From Eumeta japonica (lineage: Eukaryota; Arthropoda; Insecta; Lepidoptera; Psychidae), in the NCBI GenBank assembly GCA_005406025.1, contig BGZK01001199.1, positions 62,001 through 126,000 on the forward strand: a stretch of DNA of 64,000 nucleotides. Reading direction: 5' to 3'. The notes under the pieces are model-generated. The model was given only the letters and a program-made list of their open reading frames with translations. It ran no database searches and was not told the DNA's origin. The translations under genes were made by a program, and so were the position numbers. Below, piece after piece: positions 1-11,589 of this stretch; position 1 is the stretch's first letter; the number at the start of each line of letters is the position of its first letter.

Positions 1-480
1 TAATGCAGTATATTTTTCCAAAATTGAAAATTTTATTTTTACATAATATATCGACTATATTTATAGTCATTGAGTTTATTCATTTGTTCATTTTTTTTTT
101 ATTCTATCGATAAAAAAATCATAATAAAAAATGTATATCCGAATAATATTTTTTTTTTACCTCTATTAGATTTGAAATTAATATTTTTTATAATAAGGAA
201 CTTCATTCCTATCTGGTGTCCCATAACACCACTCGTTTTTTATTTTTTTATGTACTTCATGGAAACAGTCAAACGATTTGGATGGTTTGAATTGTATTCT
301 ATTAAAATAGATACTGAGACCTTCCCCGTATATATTTGTATGACTTGAATCATACAGTTATTCATAAATTCGTAAAAGAAATTGTTTATAAGATTGTCAT
401 TGATGTATGCCTTTATTTTTGACGTGACGTCTAATAACTCGATATTACGGGCTGTATGCACGAAAAAGTTGACGTCATTG
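1..480. other. AT-rich flank, no gene seen
   Basis: Mostly A/T runs. At about 193-235 there is a copy of a dispersed repeat with the palindromic core GGAACTTCATTCC followed by CTGGTGTCCCATAACACC; a better preserved copy lies at 61647-61691. The small open frames here have no coding character. Confidence 0.5.
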
Positions 481-530
481 TCCCGTTACGCTCGATGTCC
501 CGTTCCGCAAGCGAGGCTCGAGTGGTCGGC

Positions 531-678
531 TCAGTTCGTTTCGTGCTGCATCTATGTCCCCCTCCACTCGATCAGCCCAGCACAAAAGATACACGTGAAC
601 TGTTTTCGTCAAATGTTCATAAAGTGAAGTGAAATGTTATTGTGATTTTCATGTGTGTTTAATATTGCGACAATAATG
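531..678 (+). promoter_or_regulatory. Candidate promoter and 5' leader exon (possibly of the MCT gene)
   Basis: An arthropod-style initiator TCAGTT at 531-536 opens a mixed-composition stretch that ends in a good splice donor GTAGGT at 679. The last three bases before the donor are ATG (676-678). Spliced to exon 11947, this ATG would read M-E-L-C-K-M-D-E-L in frame with the transporter, so the start codon could sit at the very end of the leader exon. This is inference: there is no transcript evidence here, and the intron would be 11.3 kb. Confidence 0.35.
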
Positions 679-905
679 GTAGGTAATTCTTGCATTTACA
701 AATCTCATTGTTCAAGCTTATGTGTTTAATCTTTTCATTAATATTTCTTTTATTTTTTTTATTATTTAAAAAGTCGGCGAGAGCAGTAACGATAGGTTAT
801 GTTACAATTGAATGAAAAATAATGAAGATTCATATAATTGATAGTATATACAATTAACTTTTCTCCTTGTGTCGTTCTGTATATTATATTACTGTAATGT
901 TTGAC

Positions 906-956
906 GTTGTCACGTCCAACTACCGTCCGTAAACCGACTTTACAGACAACGATTTT
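906..956 (-). mobile_element. Solo end of a DNA element with ACGTGACAACGTC terminus
   Basis: Read on the minus strand this piece gives CTGTAAAGTCGGTTTACGG followed by ACGTGACAACGTC. The same order occurs at 22500-22550 and a diverged form at 24225-24265. It is an isolated end with no visible partner nearby. Confidence 0.5.
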
Positions 957-1149
957 TTTGATTTAAATTGATGACATTCCTTTCTGTTTGAATTTCAACC
1001 GTGGCATCAGTTTATTAAACAAAATGTCATATACATACTTAAAAAAAAAAAAAAAATTTGAATTCTTTTATAAAAGCACTGATAGACATAATTTCAATAC
1101 TAGAAATAAAAACAAACTGTATGTACATGTTAGTCGACTGCATACGGTC

Positions 1150-1304
1150 ACACATTTAGGGGGCTCCGCGTGCGCATGTTCAATAAGATCCCTGAGGATA
1201 TACAAGATTTACCCTTATACAAATTCAAAGTGTTTATTAAGCGAACACTGTGCACAAAAGGGTATTATACCATCTCTGAATATTTAGAGGGTAAAAGGAT
1301 ATAA
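1150..1304 (+). pseudogene. 3' end of a non-LTR retrotransposon (CR1/jockey-like) reverse transcriptase frame
   Basis: The frame from 1170 reads VRMFNKIPEDIQDLPLYKFK, then VFIKRTLCTKGYYTISEYLE and a stop at 1302-1304. This block (F-N-x-I-P, then L-Y-K-F-K, then YYTI-x-EYL) is the usual carboxyl end of insect CR1/jockey LINE polymerases. Nothing of the upstream polymerase domain is present, so it is a 5'-truncated insertion. The following 60 bases look like its 3' UTR. Confidence 0.7.
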
Positions 1305-1705
1305 CGAAGTCGATTTCGTGCAGGGTTGTTTTTCTTGCAATAATTTTAAACTTGATTATATTTCTATATAATTCTAGTTTGAAAAGAGCTACCTTCGAGT
1401 TTCTTGTTAACTAATTGCTTTTAGAACGAGTGGTTGATGAAGAAAAAAAAAAGGTAATAATATTAATAATATGAAAGTTCTTTGAATGTTACTGCATATC
1501 TTTAGTGTCAGATTACAACCCGCGAAATAAAGATAATTTGTATTTGATTTGTTTCCCGTATCACACAATTGTTATGCGATCTGACGTTAATTAAACTGTT
1601 TAATTGCTGCTTCGACGATGTGCTCCGCATGGCAGAAGATTTGCGTTTAAACGTGATTGCTCCGAACCGAAACGGAACATAGATTGTACTGAACGTTAAC
1701 TTCGT

Positions 1706-2505
1706 CTTATTTAGAGTCGCTCGTCTAACTTCAAAACATGCTTAGCATAGCAAAACACTCTTTAAAGCTCGTTTAGCCGTCATACAAGAGTTAAACATAG
1801 GCAAAGGATGTTTAACGGTGGTCTAAGGATTGTTTTACTGAATATTTGACGGAGGTTGTCAAAAGTGACATTTGACTATCGTTCCATTCTTAATGGAAGG
1901 ATTATCTGAAATTAAAGAATTTCGCAAATGTTTCAATAAATATAAATTATATATATATAATTTATATTTATTTAAAATTTATACAATTATATAAATATTT
2001 ACATACTTTTCAGCAAGTTCCTTCCAGGCACATATCTTTTTTTTATTAATATTTGTGTCGGTTTGTTTATCGTCGACAATCTGCACATAATTTTGAAGTA
2101 TCTGGATTGAAATTTATTTTTCTATACTACTCCAATTCTTTTAATCGAATTTTCACAGTTCTGTTTAGTATTTTTACTATTAATTTTGTTTGATATAAAA
2201 GGTGAATGAAATAGATAAATTACGTAGTTTAAACCATTGTTTTGTAGTTCTAAACTTAAGCCGCGCAAAATGCTGACATTAATCTTTTTTTTCTGTACGA
2301 ATTGCTAGATACTAAATATTTTCGAGTTTTTTAAAACATTTTTTTATTAGAATGTTGCCATTACAACGCTTAAACACGGTTTAAGTGAGATTGCAGTCTA
2401 AGTGACATTCTGAATTGCTTAATGCCTAAACAGCTGTTTAAGAAGTAAAGAGTGTATAACTAAAGAACCTTTGAACGTTGTTTCAAATAAGGATTCTGAA
2501 TAAGG
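1706..2505 (+). mobile_element. Non-autonomous inverted-repeat element, copy 1
   Basis: The left end CTTATTTAGAGTCGC and the right end GGATTCTGAATAAGG are imperfect inverted repeats. The subterminal blocks (a run with CTAAGGATTGTTTTACTGAA near 1822, and GAATGTTGCCATTACAACGC near 2350) recur in the same order and orientation in copy 2 at 2800-3425. No reading frame of note is inside. Confidence 0.6.
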
Positions 2506-2799
2506 CAGTAAGTTTCGGTCATACTCGAGTCGCGCCCAAGCTGAAAGCTCGCCCTCGACGTGCGCGAGCCGCGGCCGTTTTGTTTTTTTAGATATCGATC
2601 GACCGACCTTCGTACGTGGATACATAACAGGTATTGAATTATTGATATATAACTGATTCATCCGACCAACTGTACCGCGGCGTAAATGGGGTAGAAACCG
2701 ACCGGCGCCTTCGTCTCTCTCTAACGGGCCGAGACTAACGGGCGAGTGTTTCAAAGTCGGAAGTATTTAACTGTAAATTTTAACTATTAAACAATCTGT

Positions 2800-3123
2800 C
2801 TTATTCAGAGTCGCTAGTCTAGCTTTAAAACGTGCTTAGACAACAGTTAAATGCGAATTTACAAAAAAATCTATTCAAAAATCTTGTTTCATTTATAAAC
2901 ACTGTTCAAACCTAAACTAAACTCGTTTAAGGCAAAGGCTGTTTAACAGTGGTCTAAGGATTGTTTTACTGAATATTTGACGTAGGTTGTCAAAAGTGAC
3001 ATTTGATTATCATGTTTTTGTCATCAAGTTAAAGATTGATTTCTATAAATTGCGAATTATTAATTCGAAGCGCATTTATAATAGAAGAATTATCTGAAAT
3101 TAAAGAATTTCACAAATGTTTCA

Positions 3124-3200
<77 letters not shown>

Positions 3201-3425
3201 ATTATATAAATACATACTTTTCATTACTTGGATGCCAGATACTAAATATTTTTATAACATTTCTTGATTAGAATGTTGCCATTATAACGCTTAAACACTG
3301 TTTTAGTTAAACAGCAGTCTAAGTGACATTCTGAATTGCTTAATGCCTAAACAGCTGTTTAAGAAGTAAACAGTGTTTAGTTAAACTACCTTTGAACGAT
3401 GTTTTAAATAAGGATTCTGAATAAG
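2800..3425 (+). mobile_element. Non-autonomous inverted-repeat element, copy 2
   Basis: This is a direct repeat of the element at 1706-2505. The ends are CTTATTCAGAGTCGC on the left and GATTCTGAATAAGG on the right. The middle is interrupted by an (AT)n tract at 3127-3197. The two copies are separated by about 295 bases of GC-richer DNA (2506-2799). Confidence 0.6.
3127..3197. repeat. (AT)n microsatellite
   Basis: An uninterrupted AT dinucleotide run of about 35 units lies inside the second inverted-repeat element. Confidence 0.95.
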
Positions 3426-3884
3426 GCAGAATATTTACTTTGACATTTAGCAAAACTGTCAAATTCTATTGCTTCAAGAATCACTTGTTTAAAGTTAAAT
3501 GTTAACGGACAGGTTGCTGGCAGTTATGATGAGCGCCTAATAGTTGATCCTTAATTTTATAGATATCGGAAGTTTCCGAAACGGATTACGAAGAAAAACT
3601 TCAATTATTACCTCTTACTATAGATTATTAAGAATCAAATTAGGACTAAAATATACGATTATGTATATATCGTTAATGTTACAAATGCCAAAATGGCAGA
3701 TCTGAAAGTTAACTTAGCATTTGGAGATGGCCCTACGCACCCTCAATATTAACTCTAAAGTTACCGGTTAACTCTTAATTGTACAGTTGAAACAAAATGT
3801 TTTGGCTTATCTATCTTTTAACTTTAATAGTTAGCAGCTGATTACTGTAAATGAGAGTTTGAACTTTGAAGCGCACTGCTGTAA

Positions 3885-4840
3885 GGGCGAGTTGTTTCAT
3901 TGGATTAAAGTTAAATAAAACCGAGGATTAACTATTTGAATCTAATATGGGTTGTTTCATCTAACGCACTAACAACTTTTGGGCTTTCGGGTAACTTTAA
4001 CTGTTAAACCTGACTGCTCAAAACAGAGCGTTTAGTGCCCGATAACGTATAAATTTAGGTTTGCGGTGCATTATTCTTCTATAACAGTGCTGTGGTGGTA
4101 GCCTTTGACGTGTTTTTGTGAGTAATTAATCGATTTTGAAATGATATTGTTTTCGTCATCGGTATATAATGATACGAGTTCATCAGATGATAAAACAGTT
4201 ATAAGTCATATAACTCAAAGAAAAAAAAATTTTAGAAAAAGAAATATTTTTTTCATGGGATAATTTCCAATTCATTGACAGATTTCGAGTATCAAAAAAA
4301 TGTATCAAAAAATGCTTGCATCAGAACTAGATTCTAATTAAAAAAACATCCTAAAAGTATTTAAAAAGTAATTTAAAAAAATTACTTTATTATTAAAAAA
4401 AAAAAAATTGTGCGTCATCATTCAAGTTTATTTATTTACAGGAACTATGTTGTATAAGTGTAGAAACAGATTTTAACAGCATTAAACTTTTTTTGTTCTA
4501 TTATATCCGTACTTGATCTAGGAGTAATATCAAAATCAATTTATTTTTGCCACTAGAGTATATAATGATATAAACGACACACGAGCAATTTACGACGACA
4601 CTATTAAAAGCAATAGAATCGACATTTCACGTTTGAAATTGTAAATTCTACATGAATGTTGCAATAAAGAAAAATTCCGCACAAATTTTGGACAAATAGC
4701 ACTTTAGCACTGGCAACAACTTTAATCATAACTGTTGTATGAAACAACACAAAAATGCAACAGCAAAGATTGAATAGTTAACTGAAGATTAATTTGATCT
4801 TAACTTTTATCTTGACTATTCGTTTTGAAACAACTCGCCC
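3885..4840 (+). mobile_element. PIF/Harbinger-like non-autonomous element A
   Basis: Terminal inverted repeats are GGGCGAGTTGTTTCA at the left and TGAAACAACTCGCCC at the right. The left flank is TAA and the right flank TTA, both fitting the three-base TWA target of Harbinger elements but not identical. Both subterminal regions pair, inverted, with the neighbouring element B. Confidence 0.6.
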
Positions 4841-4917
4841 TTAGGAATGAACAGAGATGCAATTTTAGGTAAAGTTTAGGTAAAGTGAGGTAAACTTCTT
4901 GTGTGTGTAACGGATAA

Positions 4918-5701
4918 GGGCGAGTTGTTTCAAAACGAATAGTCAAGATCAAAGTTAAGATCAAATTAATCTTTAGTTAACTGTTTAATCCTTGCTGTTC
5001 CATTTTTGTGTTGTTTCATACAACAGTTAAGATTAAAGTTGTTGCCAGTGCTAAAGTGCTATTTGTCCAAAATTTCTGCGGATTTTTTTTTTTATTGCAA
5101 CATTCATGTTGAATTTACAATTTCAAACGTGAAATGTCGATTCTATTACTTTTATTAGTATGGTAGCAAATTTCGCATGTTATTAAGTTAATATATATTC
5201 GAGTGGCAAAAATATATTAGTTTTGGTACTATTCGATTTAGAGTGAATACAATGGAACAAATAATCAAAACTACCAAGTAAGTTATAGAAAAACAGTTTT
5301 ATCATAAAGCATGTGTTTTATTTATTTTATTTCCATTTCTTATTATCATTTGTATTCACAGAGAACGCTGCCCTAATTTCTCAAATGACGAAATTATGCG
5401 ACTAAAAGAATTGATTGAAAAGTATGCTGGAGTCTTATTGAATAAAACACCTGATGCTACCAGTTGTAGTTCTATTTCAAAATCGATTAACCACTCAAAA
5501 ACACGTCAATACTGTACGTCAAACCTAAACTTAAACGTTGTCGGGCGCTAAACGGTCTGTTTTGAGCGGTTAGGATTAACAGTTAAAGTTACCCAAAACT
5601 TGATCGTGGTTTAGATGAAACAACCCATATTGCATTAAACCAAATAGTTAATCGTCGGTTTTCTTAACTTTAACTTTAATCTTGTATGAAACAACTCGCT
5701 C
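4918..5701 (-). mobile_element. PIF/Harbinger-like element B, opposite orientation
   Basis: Terminal repeats are GGGCGAGTTGTTTCA and, at the right, TGAAACAACTCGCTC. A TAA target duplication flanks both sides (4915-4917 and 5702-5704). It is the same family as element A, inserted head to head 77 bases away. It contains a small split reading frame (5252-5551) that resembles the Myb/SANT-like accessory protein of Harbinger transposons. Confidence 0.65.
5252..5551 (+). pseudogene. Relict Myb/SANT-like DNA-binding frame of a Harbinger transposon
   Basis: Exon 5252-5277 (MEQIIKTT) ends at the donor GTAAGT. Exon 5362-5551 starts after TTCACAG and reads KERCPNFSNDEIMRLKELIE, then KYAGVLLNKTPDATS, then drifts and stops. 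The pattern (P-N-F-S-x-x-E, x-L-x-E-L-I-E-K-Y, N-K-T-x-D-A-T-S) matches the first helices of insect Myb/SANT-like proteins carried by Harbinger elements. The rest of the domain is missing. Confidence 0.55.
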
Positions 5702-6079
5702 TAAGTATGATTTGATTATGAGCTCACGCCCGTTTCGCCGAAGGGTTTTCAATACCTACCGGCTAAATATTGCCCTTAGAGATTTGGATAATTCTGATTT
5801 TTCTTAAAAAATATATTTGATTTCTTAAAAAAATTACGAATTTACGAAAATATTAAATCAGTCAAAAAAAATTGCTTACAAACCTTCAAATGTTTTTGAA
5901 GGAACTATTGAAATTTGTGCCACACGTTGATGTTGCCTGAAAAAAAAAATTTCCAGCTTCAATTACATGTAAGGCTCTCCCTAGATATATGTTTTAACTA
6001 TCAAACTAAGTAGCGGCTTATACACGACACCTATACTCCAAATGTCATCAGTTTATATCTTGGAGTTTTTGAGTAAAAT

Positions 6080-6160
6080 GACTGTGACGTACGGACGGAG
6101 GGACGGACGGAGATAAACAAAACTATAAGGGTTCCGTTTTAGGCATTTTGGCTCTAAAAA
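6080..6160 (+). repeat. Retroelement tail with GGACGGA repeats
   Basis: ACGTACGGACGGAGGGACGG is followed by GGGTTCCGTTTTAGGC. The same signature (a GACGGACAGACAGA-like run, then a GGTTCCGTTT or GGGTCCCGTT core and an AT-rich end) recurs at 19345-19420, which suggests a common LINE or SINE tail. Confidence 0.4.
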
Positions 6161-6335
6161 GACAGGCGGGCGAGTTTAACGTATAACGTATTTTTTTCTT
6201 TATTTAGGCTCTAGCCAACATTGGCTGACGTTTGATCCAAGTTAACAAATGTGTATTATTGTCGCTTTAGAGTTCCGACTTTGTTAACATTGCATTTCGT
6301 TTTTTAAACATTTTTTTAGTCATTTTAACTAATAA

Positions 6336-6416
6336 TAGTAATTGTTTACCTTCAGGATTTTATAGAATTTCCACAAAATCACCCATTAGATTCATTCTTA
6401 TAAATTGATATGTAAC
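6336..6416 (+). repeat. Dispersed repeat, copy 1
   Basis: About 80 bases resemble 38498-38576, with the shared blocks TTCAGGATT and ATTCTTATAAAT in the same order. The origin is unknown; it could be the end of a retroelement. Confidence 0.4.
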
Positions 6417-6889
6417 GAAATTTTTCTTTCTTTCTGTTTGAATCAGTAAACTTTCAAAAAGCACGTGGTAAAGTTTAGTTCATGCCACAATATTCATAAC
6501 TTTGATCATTAAATATTTGAAATTATTGGAGAGGTGTCCATAAATTAAGTTTACGAGAATTTAACTTATATATAATATATTATAAGAACTTTATTAAAGT
6601 CAACAACTACAGCTACATTTTCCATACTGTTATCATAAATTTAACTCAGTTTTATAACACATAAATTATAGATGAGTGGTAACAACGGCCTTTTGATTGA
6701 ACACTTTGTTCAATATTTGATTTGGTCGTCCAATACTCGGTTATTGAATCAATCGATTGATTGAATATCTAATATGGCCGACGACCTGTAGCAAAAAGCG
6801 AGGCTATCGGATAAGCTTTTATTATCACGTACCATACACCGAGCGAGCGATAGCTGAAAGCGTAACAGCTTAGCTTATTCACGTCTATA

Positions 6890-7600
6890 GCTTGGCTCGA
6901 TCGCTATACGCTCACCGCTGCCATCGGGTCGATGAACTTCAAGTACCTTCTCGTTCGTACGCGAATTCCAGACATTTCTGTCTGACGGCGTTTTTCATTA
7001 CGCGTCCTTCCGCTGAAATTTCCAGAAGTAACCATTTCTCCGGGCGCGTCACCGCCCGCGGGCGCCGTCCCCGCCCGGCACCGCCTGGCCCGGGTCGAAG
7101 CTTCTAGAACGCGCTTCGTGACCTACCCCTCCTCCTCCCTCCTCCGCCCCCGTTCTTCGTGTCGCACTGTTCATTTTTCAATCGCGAGCTTAGACGTTAT
7201 CCGTTCGATCGATGGTCTGAAACGACGCAGAAGACCGACCGGTCTTTCGTCCCACGCGACGCCCGTGCCGGCCGCGGTAACCGCCACGTAACCGAAAATA
7301 ATCCCTCGTCAACCTTATCCTCGATACGGCCTTAAGTTTTGCGCGGATACGTCGATGAATAAAGGTGCGCTCTTATATAGGGCGATCGGTAGAAGGGTAC
7401 GACTTAATATCTCAAAATAAGTTCGATCAGCGCAGGTCTATGATGCGAAAAGTGTGGGATATGACGACGCAGGTCGACGTTCGAATAACGTGGTCAGGAT
7501 TACGACCATGATTGGGATCTAACCCGACACTTTCTCGTTGATAGCTGATAGCTCGTAGCTACCGCGCTGCCGGCGCTCGTAAGCCCTCGGCGTTTGTTGA
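6890..7600. promoter_or_regulatory. CpG-rich block with a heat-shock-element-like motif; possible alternative promoter
   Basis: This 0.7 kb stands out as GC- and CpG-rich against the AT-rich surroundings. At 7097-7109 it contains GAAgcTTCtaGAA, a perfect three-unit heat-shock-factor pattern, with a further TTC at 7115. No convincing exon is seen. Whether it drives the MCT gene 4.5 kb downstream is unknown. Confidence 0.3.
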
Positions 7601-7608
7601 CATAGACA

Positions 7609-7968
7609 CAGGGGTTCCCAATTTTTTTTTTCTCAAGGAACCCTAATTGATTACATTTTCCTAGCGGAACCCTTCTTTGATAACTGGAAATTTACCTACC
7701 TTAAAAAAAGGTATAAATGAAAAACAATTAAGTTTTTATGAAATTGTTTTAATACATGAAGTAATAAAACGTACAAAAATTTCATTGGTCACATTAAATT
7801 CTACTACTACTCCGCCCGCGCGCCCTGCCCCTCTCTCGCGCGTTTGCATACGGGTCGGTGCGCGCGAACAACGTTGCTCACCGCACGTGTTAAAATATTT
7901 TTTACCGAACCCTTGTGGCCCTTCCACGGAACCCCAGGGTTCCGCGGACCACCTTTCCGAAACCGCTG
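7609..7968 (+). mobile_element. hAT-like non-autonomous element
   Basis: The left end CAGGGGTTCCCAA and the right end, which on the minus strand reads CAGCGGTTTCGGAAA, are the CAGNGGTT-type ends of hAT elements. Internal GGAACCC motifs are mirrored at both ends. No matching 8-bp target duplication is visible directly at these borders, and a hairpin begins at the right border. Confidence 0.5.
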
Positions 7969-8018
7969 CGAACGTGTGCAATGTTCTCTATGTCATAGAG
8001 AACATTGCACATGTTCGC
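7968..8018. repeat. Near-perfect 51-base hairpin
   Basis: Two 25-base arms (left arm starts GCGAACGTGTGCAATG; right arm ends CATTGCACATGTTCGC) pair with a single mismatch around a one-base centre at 7993. Confidence 0.9.
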
Positions 8019-8040
8019 AAGAAACGTGATAGGCTATTAA

Positions 8041-8325
8041 CAATGACAAATTAACAATTACCAATTAACAATTACCAAATAACAATTACCAAGTAACAAT
8101 TACCAAGTAGCAATTACCAATTAACAATTACCAAGTAACAATCACCAATTAACAATTACGAACTAACAATTGTTAGTTCGTAATTGTTAATTACGAACTA
8201 ACAATTGTAACAATGTAATTACAAAGTAACAATTACCAATTAACAATTACCAATTAACAATTACCAAGTAACAATCACCAATTAACAATTACCAAGTAAC
8301 AATCACCAATTAACAATTCACTTCG
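8041..8325. repeat. Minisatellite of ~14-base units (ACAATTACCAATTA)
   Basis: About 18-20 imperfect copies of ACAATTACCAATTA with variants (CAAGTA, CACCAATTA). Around 8150-8200 the array turns on itself: AATTACGAACTAACAATT is followed by AATTGTTAGTTCGTAATT, forming an internal palindrome. Confidence 0.9.
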
Positions 8326-9569
8326 TTGATTTAAAGCGACGTTCGTTTTTGTAGGCAAGTAGCTGATTTTGATTCAGAACAGCGTTTGTAAACGCTGAAA
8401 AGTGTCTAAATCTTAATCGAGTACCTGGTGTACAAACAAAGCGTCCGAGCTTGTAACTCGGTTCAAAATGAGAATAATATCAATTCTAAACTAAATACGG
8501 GATCAATGAAATGATAATGTTTCTCCTCTTAATTCGCTGTCGGAAACTTACACCACATATGCACACTATATCCAAGTATATCAACGGATTAGGTTTGCCA
8601 ACGTGGAAGTGATAAATTGACTTGTATACTTGTAATTCAAAGATTAACAAAACAACTCGCGACAGAAAAAAATAGTGGCTATAAAATATTCGATCTATAC
8701 TTATATTAAAAACGTAACGAAATAAAATCGTACAATAAATATTAAAAAATATATATTCTTTATTGTACTCATGCTACCGAAACCAAAAAATACATTTTTA
8801 GATTTTTCGTCTGTTTGTCTGTGCGTCTGTCCACGCTGGTCTCGAAAGCGGCGTTCAAATCGGCTCCATCGATTTGAATTCACTGTATATTTTATTACAA
8901 TATTCACTAATAAAAGGGTACCGTCAATCCACTATTGCATCTAAGACAACATTCATTGATATGAATTGAAAGTTCACATCGATATGTATTATAAAATTCG
9001 ACGTCGCTCTGTCTGTCTGTCTGCTCGTTTATGTTCGATTTACATGTTTTTATTCATAACCGTGTTATCTGGTTATAGGACATATTCTGTTATATTAAGT
9101 AAGGTGTGTACGCAATAAGCAGTGACGGTAATGGTGAATCGAGACGGAAAATGACGCTTTTGAAGAGTTCAGGTAAGCGGAGTACGCTGAGTAAGCCATA
9201 GAGAGTTATATCAAATTATGTACCGTACAGTTGTAGATCTCAGAAAGATCTGAAATATATGCAAAAAAAGCCAGGAATAGCGTATGTCTATCGTCTAAGG
9301 ATGCTCCACAACAAGTAATTTTGTCTTTAAAATGACACCCGGCTGCCGAGGGCGGGCAGCCGACTTGATCCCGTTAAAAAAACGAGTAGTGTAATATATA
9401 GAGAGGCCTTGATATAAATAAATTATATTTTTTTCAAGTTGTTAAACAAGAAAATACACGAAATATCTACAATCTCAAATTATGTTTAAGTTAAAAATAT
9501 TTGTCATGTATTATTTATCTCATAAATAACATATCCAAGCAAAATTATATTTAATTTAATTCTGTATAA

Positions 9570-9615
9570 GATTCTGTAGTCCACGCGAGGGGAGCCGCGG
9601 GCAGAGCTAGTATGT
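9570..9615 (+). repeat. RTE-type LINE tail
   Basis: GTCCACGCGAGGGGAGCCGC followed by GGGCAGAGCTAGTA is the 3' end form seen, on the minus strand, at 56868-56900. No coding remnant is visible immediately upstream. Confidence 0.45.
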
Positions 9616-11589
9616 ATCAAATATTTTCAAACCATAAAAAAACATGGATCTAAACAACGGCATCTGATGGTATATAAATGAACGAAGTGTGCAACTTGGC
9701 TCACTTGTACCCGACTTCGTTTAAATATGTATCAACAGATGGCATTACTACACATAGCCACTACACATAGGTTCCTGTCAACGAAGTGAACCCTATTAAA
9801 AACGAAAACATGCACGTGGCCACGTCAAAAATACAAGGAATTAAAAAAAAAATCATCACAATATGTGATTGTTAAGTATATACTTGGACGGTTAAAAATT
9901 TTCATGTTAAATTTCTTGAATTTGCATTTCACTGATTGATTTCATTTTCCTAAAGCAAGTCATTGTAAATAATAATATAAAACAACAACGTTAATGGTGA
10001 ATATATTTGAATTATTATAAATCGGTTTTAATATTTACTTTTACACTTATAATTATTAATAAAACTATTCGAAATGTGGAGAATACATCTGAATTATTTA
10101 TCGATTAAAACATTCATCATGAAAATAATAAAACGCAAAATGACACCCAGCCGTGAAGTTACTGGCTTCGGTGTGCATTTAATCCTTCACCTTTTATGTC
10201 CTCCCGCCTTAGACCCCGATACTCTTTCTGATTCCAATGTAATCACCCTCTCGATTCTGCTTCACGCTCTGCTTCCGACTTCGCCTTTGACACAATTCCG
10301 GTTTGAATAAAGTCCCCCGCAGCCTCATTATCTAAAAAGAAATCTCGAATGCTGAATTGGCGATGACTTTAAAATAATTTTACTCAGTTTCAGCTTCTTG
10401 TTTCGAAAATGATGCGTTTTTAAAAATGAATTTTAATCCCATAAGCGAATTCAATATTTCCCGGAATCGCTATTCATAGCTATTCTGAAATTAAGCGATT
10501 GGAGCGAAAATTAATCTGTAGCGATTCTTGGGCGATTATTGATTTTGCCTGGGGCATTTTCGTATAAAGCGAAGAAAGTATGTATGTATTTAAACTATTA
10601 CATACAGATGTTACAATTTTTCTCAAAGTATAGTATAACAAAATTACATAAATACGTAACTGTGCCTAAAAATTGGGATATTATGTTAATCTTTTTACAA
10701 ATTAAAAGAACAAAAACATGTAAGTGTAAGGCTAAAATAATTCAACAATATAATTGCCCGCCATCTAACCTCGCAGTAATTAACAATCGTGAAATTAGTT
10801 TGTACAGTTTGGCATCGATTCGCAGTGGCGCTAACATCTGTGCAATGGCAACATCGATAAAGTTTCGATTGAATCGAAAACGACCATAGGTGATGAAAAT
10901 ATTTCATACCCAACAAATTCGATTCGCAAATCGATTAGCAATCAACAGCGATCGCTACTTTTACATAATTAGCAAGACTGCGGGCTTTATACAAAGACAA
11001 ATTGTCCAAAAATTGTCGTTAGAATTGACAGCCCACAGCCCGCACCAGCCAGCGTGGAAGGGTTTAAGCCCCTCAATTTCCCGTCAATCTGAAATAAAAA
11101 TATTTGGTGCTTGTAGGTGCGGTGATTAAAGACCTGATCTACCAACTTTATTTTTAAGTAATAATATGTGCGCTTGATTGTATCGAGCATGATCGTTTTA
11201 AATTTTATTTCTCATGGTAACACTTTATTGTAGAAAAACATTACGGAAATAATTGGGATCGAAATGTAGAAATCAGCTGCCGTAAAAAAGTTTTAGGAAA
11301 TCTATAAAAACAAAGTTGGAATAAGAGTTAAAAATCTTTTTAAAAAAAGTTGTAAATCTACTTGAAGAAAAAACTGATGAAGAGTGTATGAAGAATAAAG
11401 AATAAATAAAACTTGGTTGGAATATCTGAAACTTTGATGAGTTAGATACCTTACTCGATCATTAACACCTCATTTTCATGGGATAATGTTTCCTGCCAAC
11501 TGTGTATGTATAATAAACAAATGTGTGTCACATGTCATTTTTTTTAGAATGTTCGAGAGGAAAAAGAGCAAGCAAGCCATCAGAGAGTA

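Noticed and set aside
7993..8001. CATAGAGA near 7994 as the partner of CATAGACA before the hAT-like element (7601)
   Set aside because: Seven of eight bases match, but the site is inside the hairpin and not at the CAGCGGTT end, so it is not a credible target duplication.
8041..8325. Regular short repeats that could suggest a CRISPR-like array
   Set aside because: Units are only about 14 bases with no unique spacers, and the sequence is eukaryotic; it is a minisatellite.
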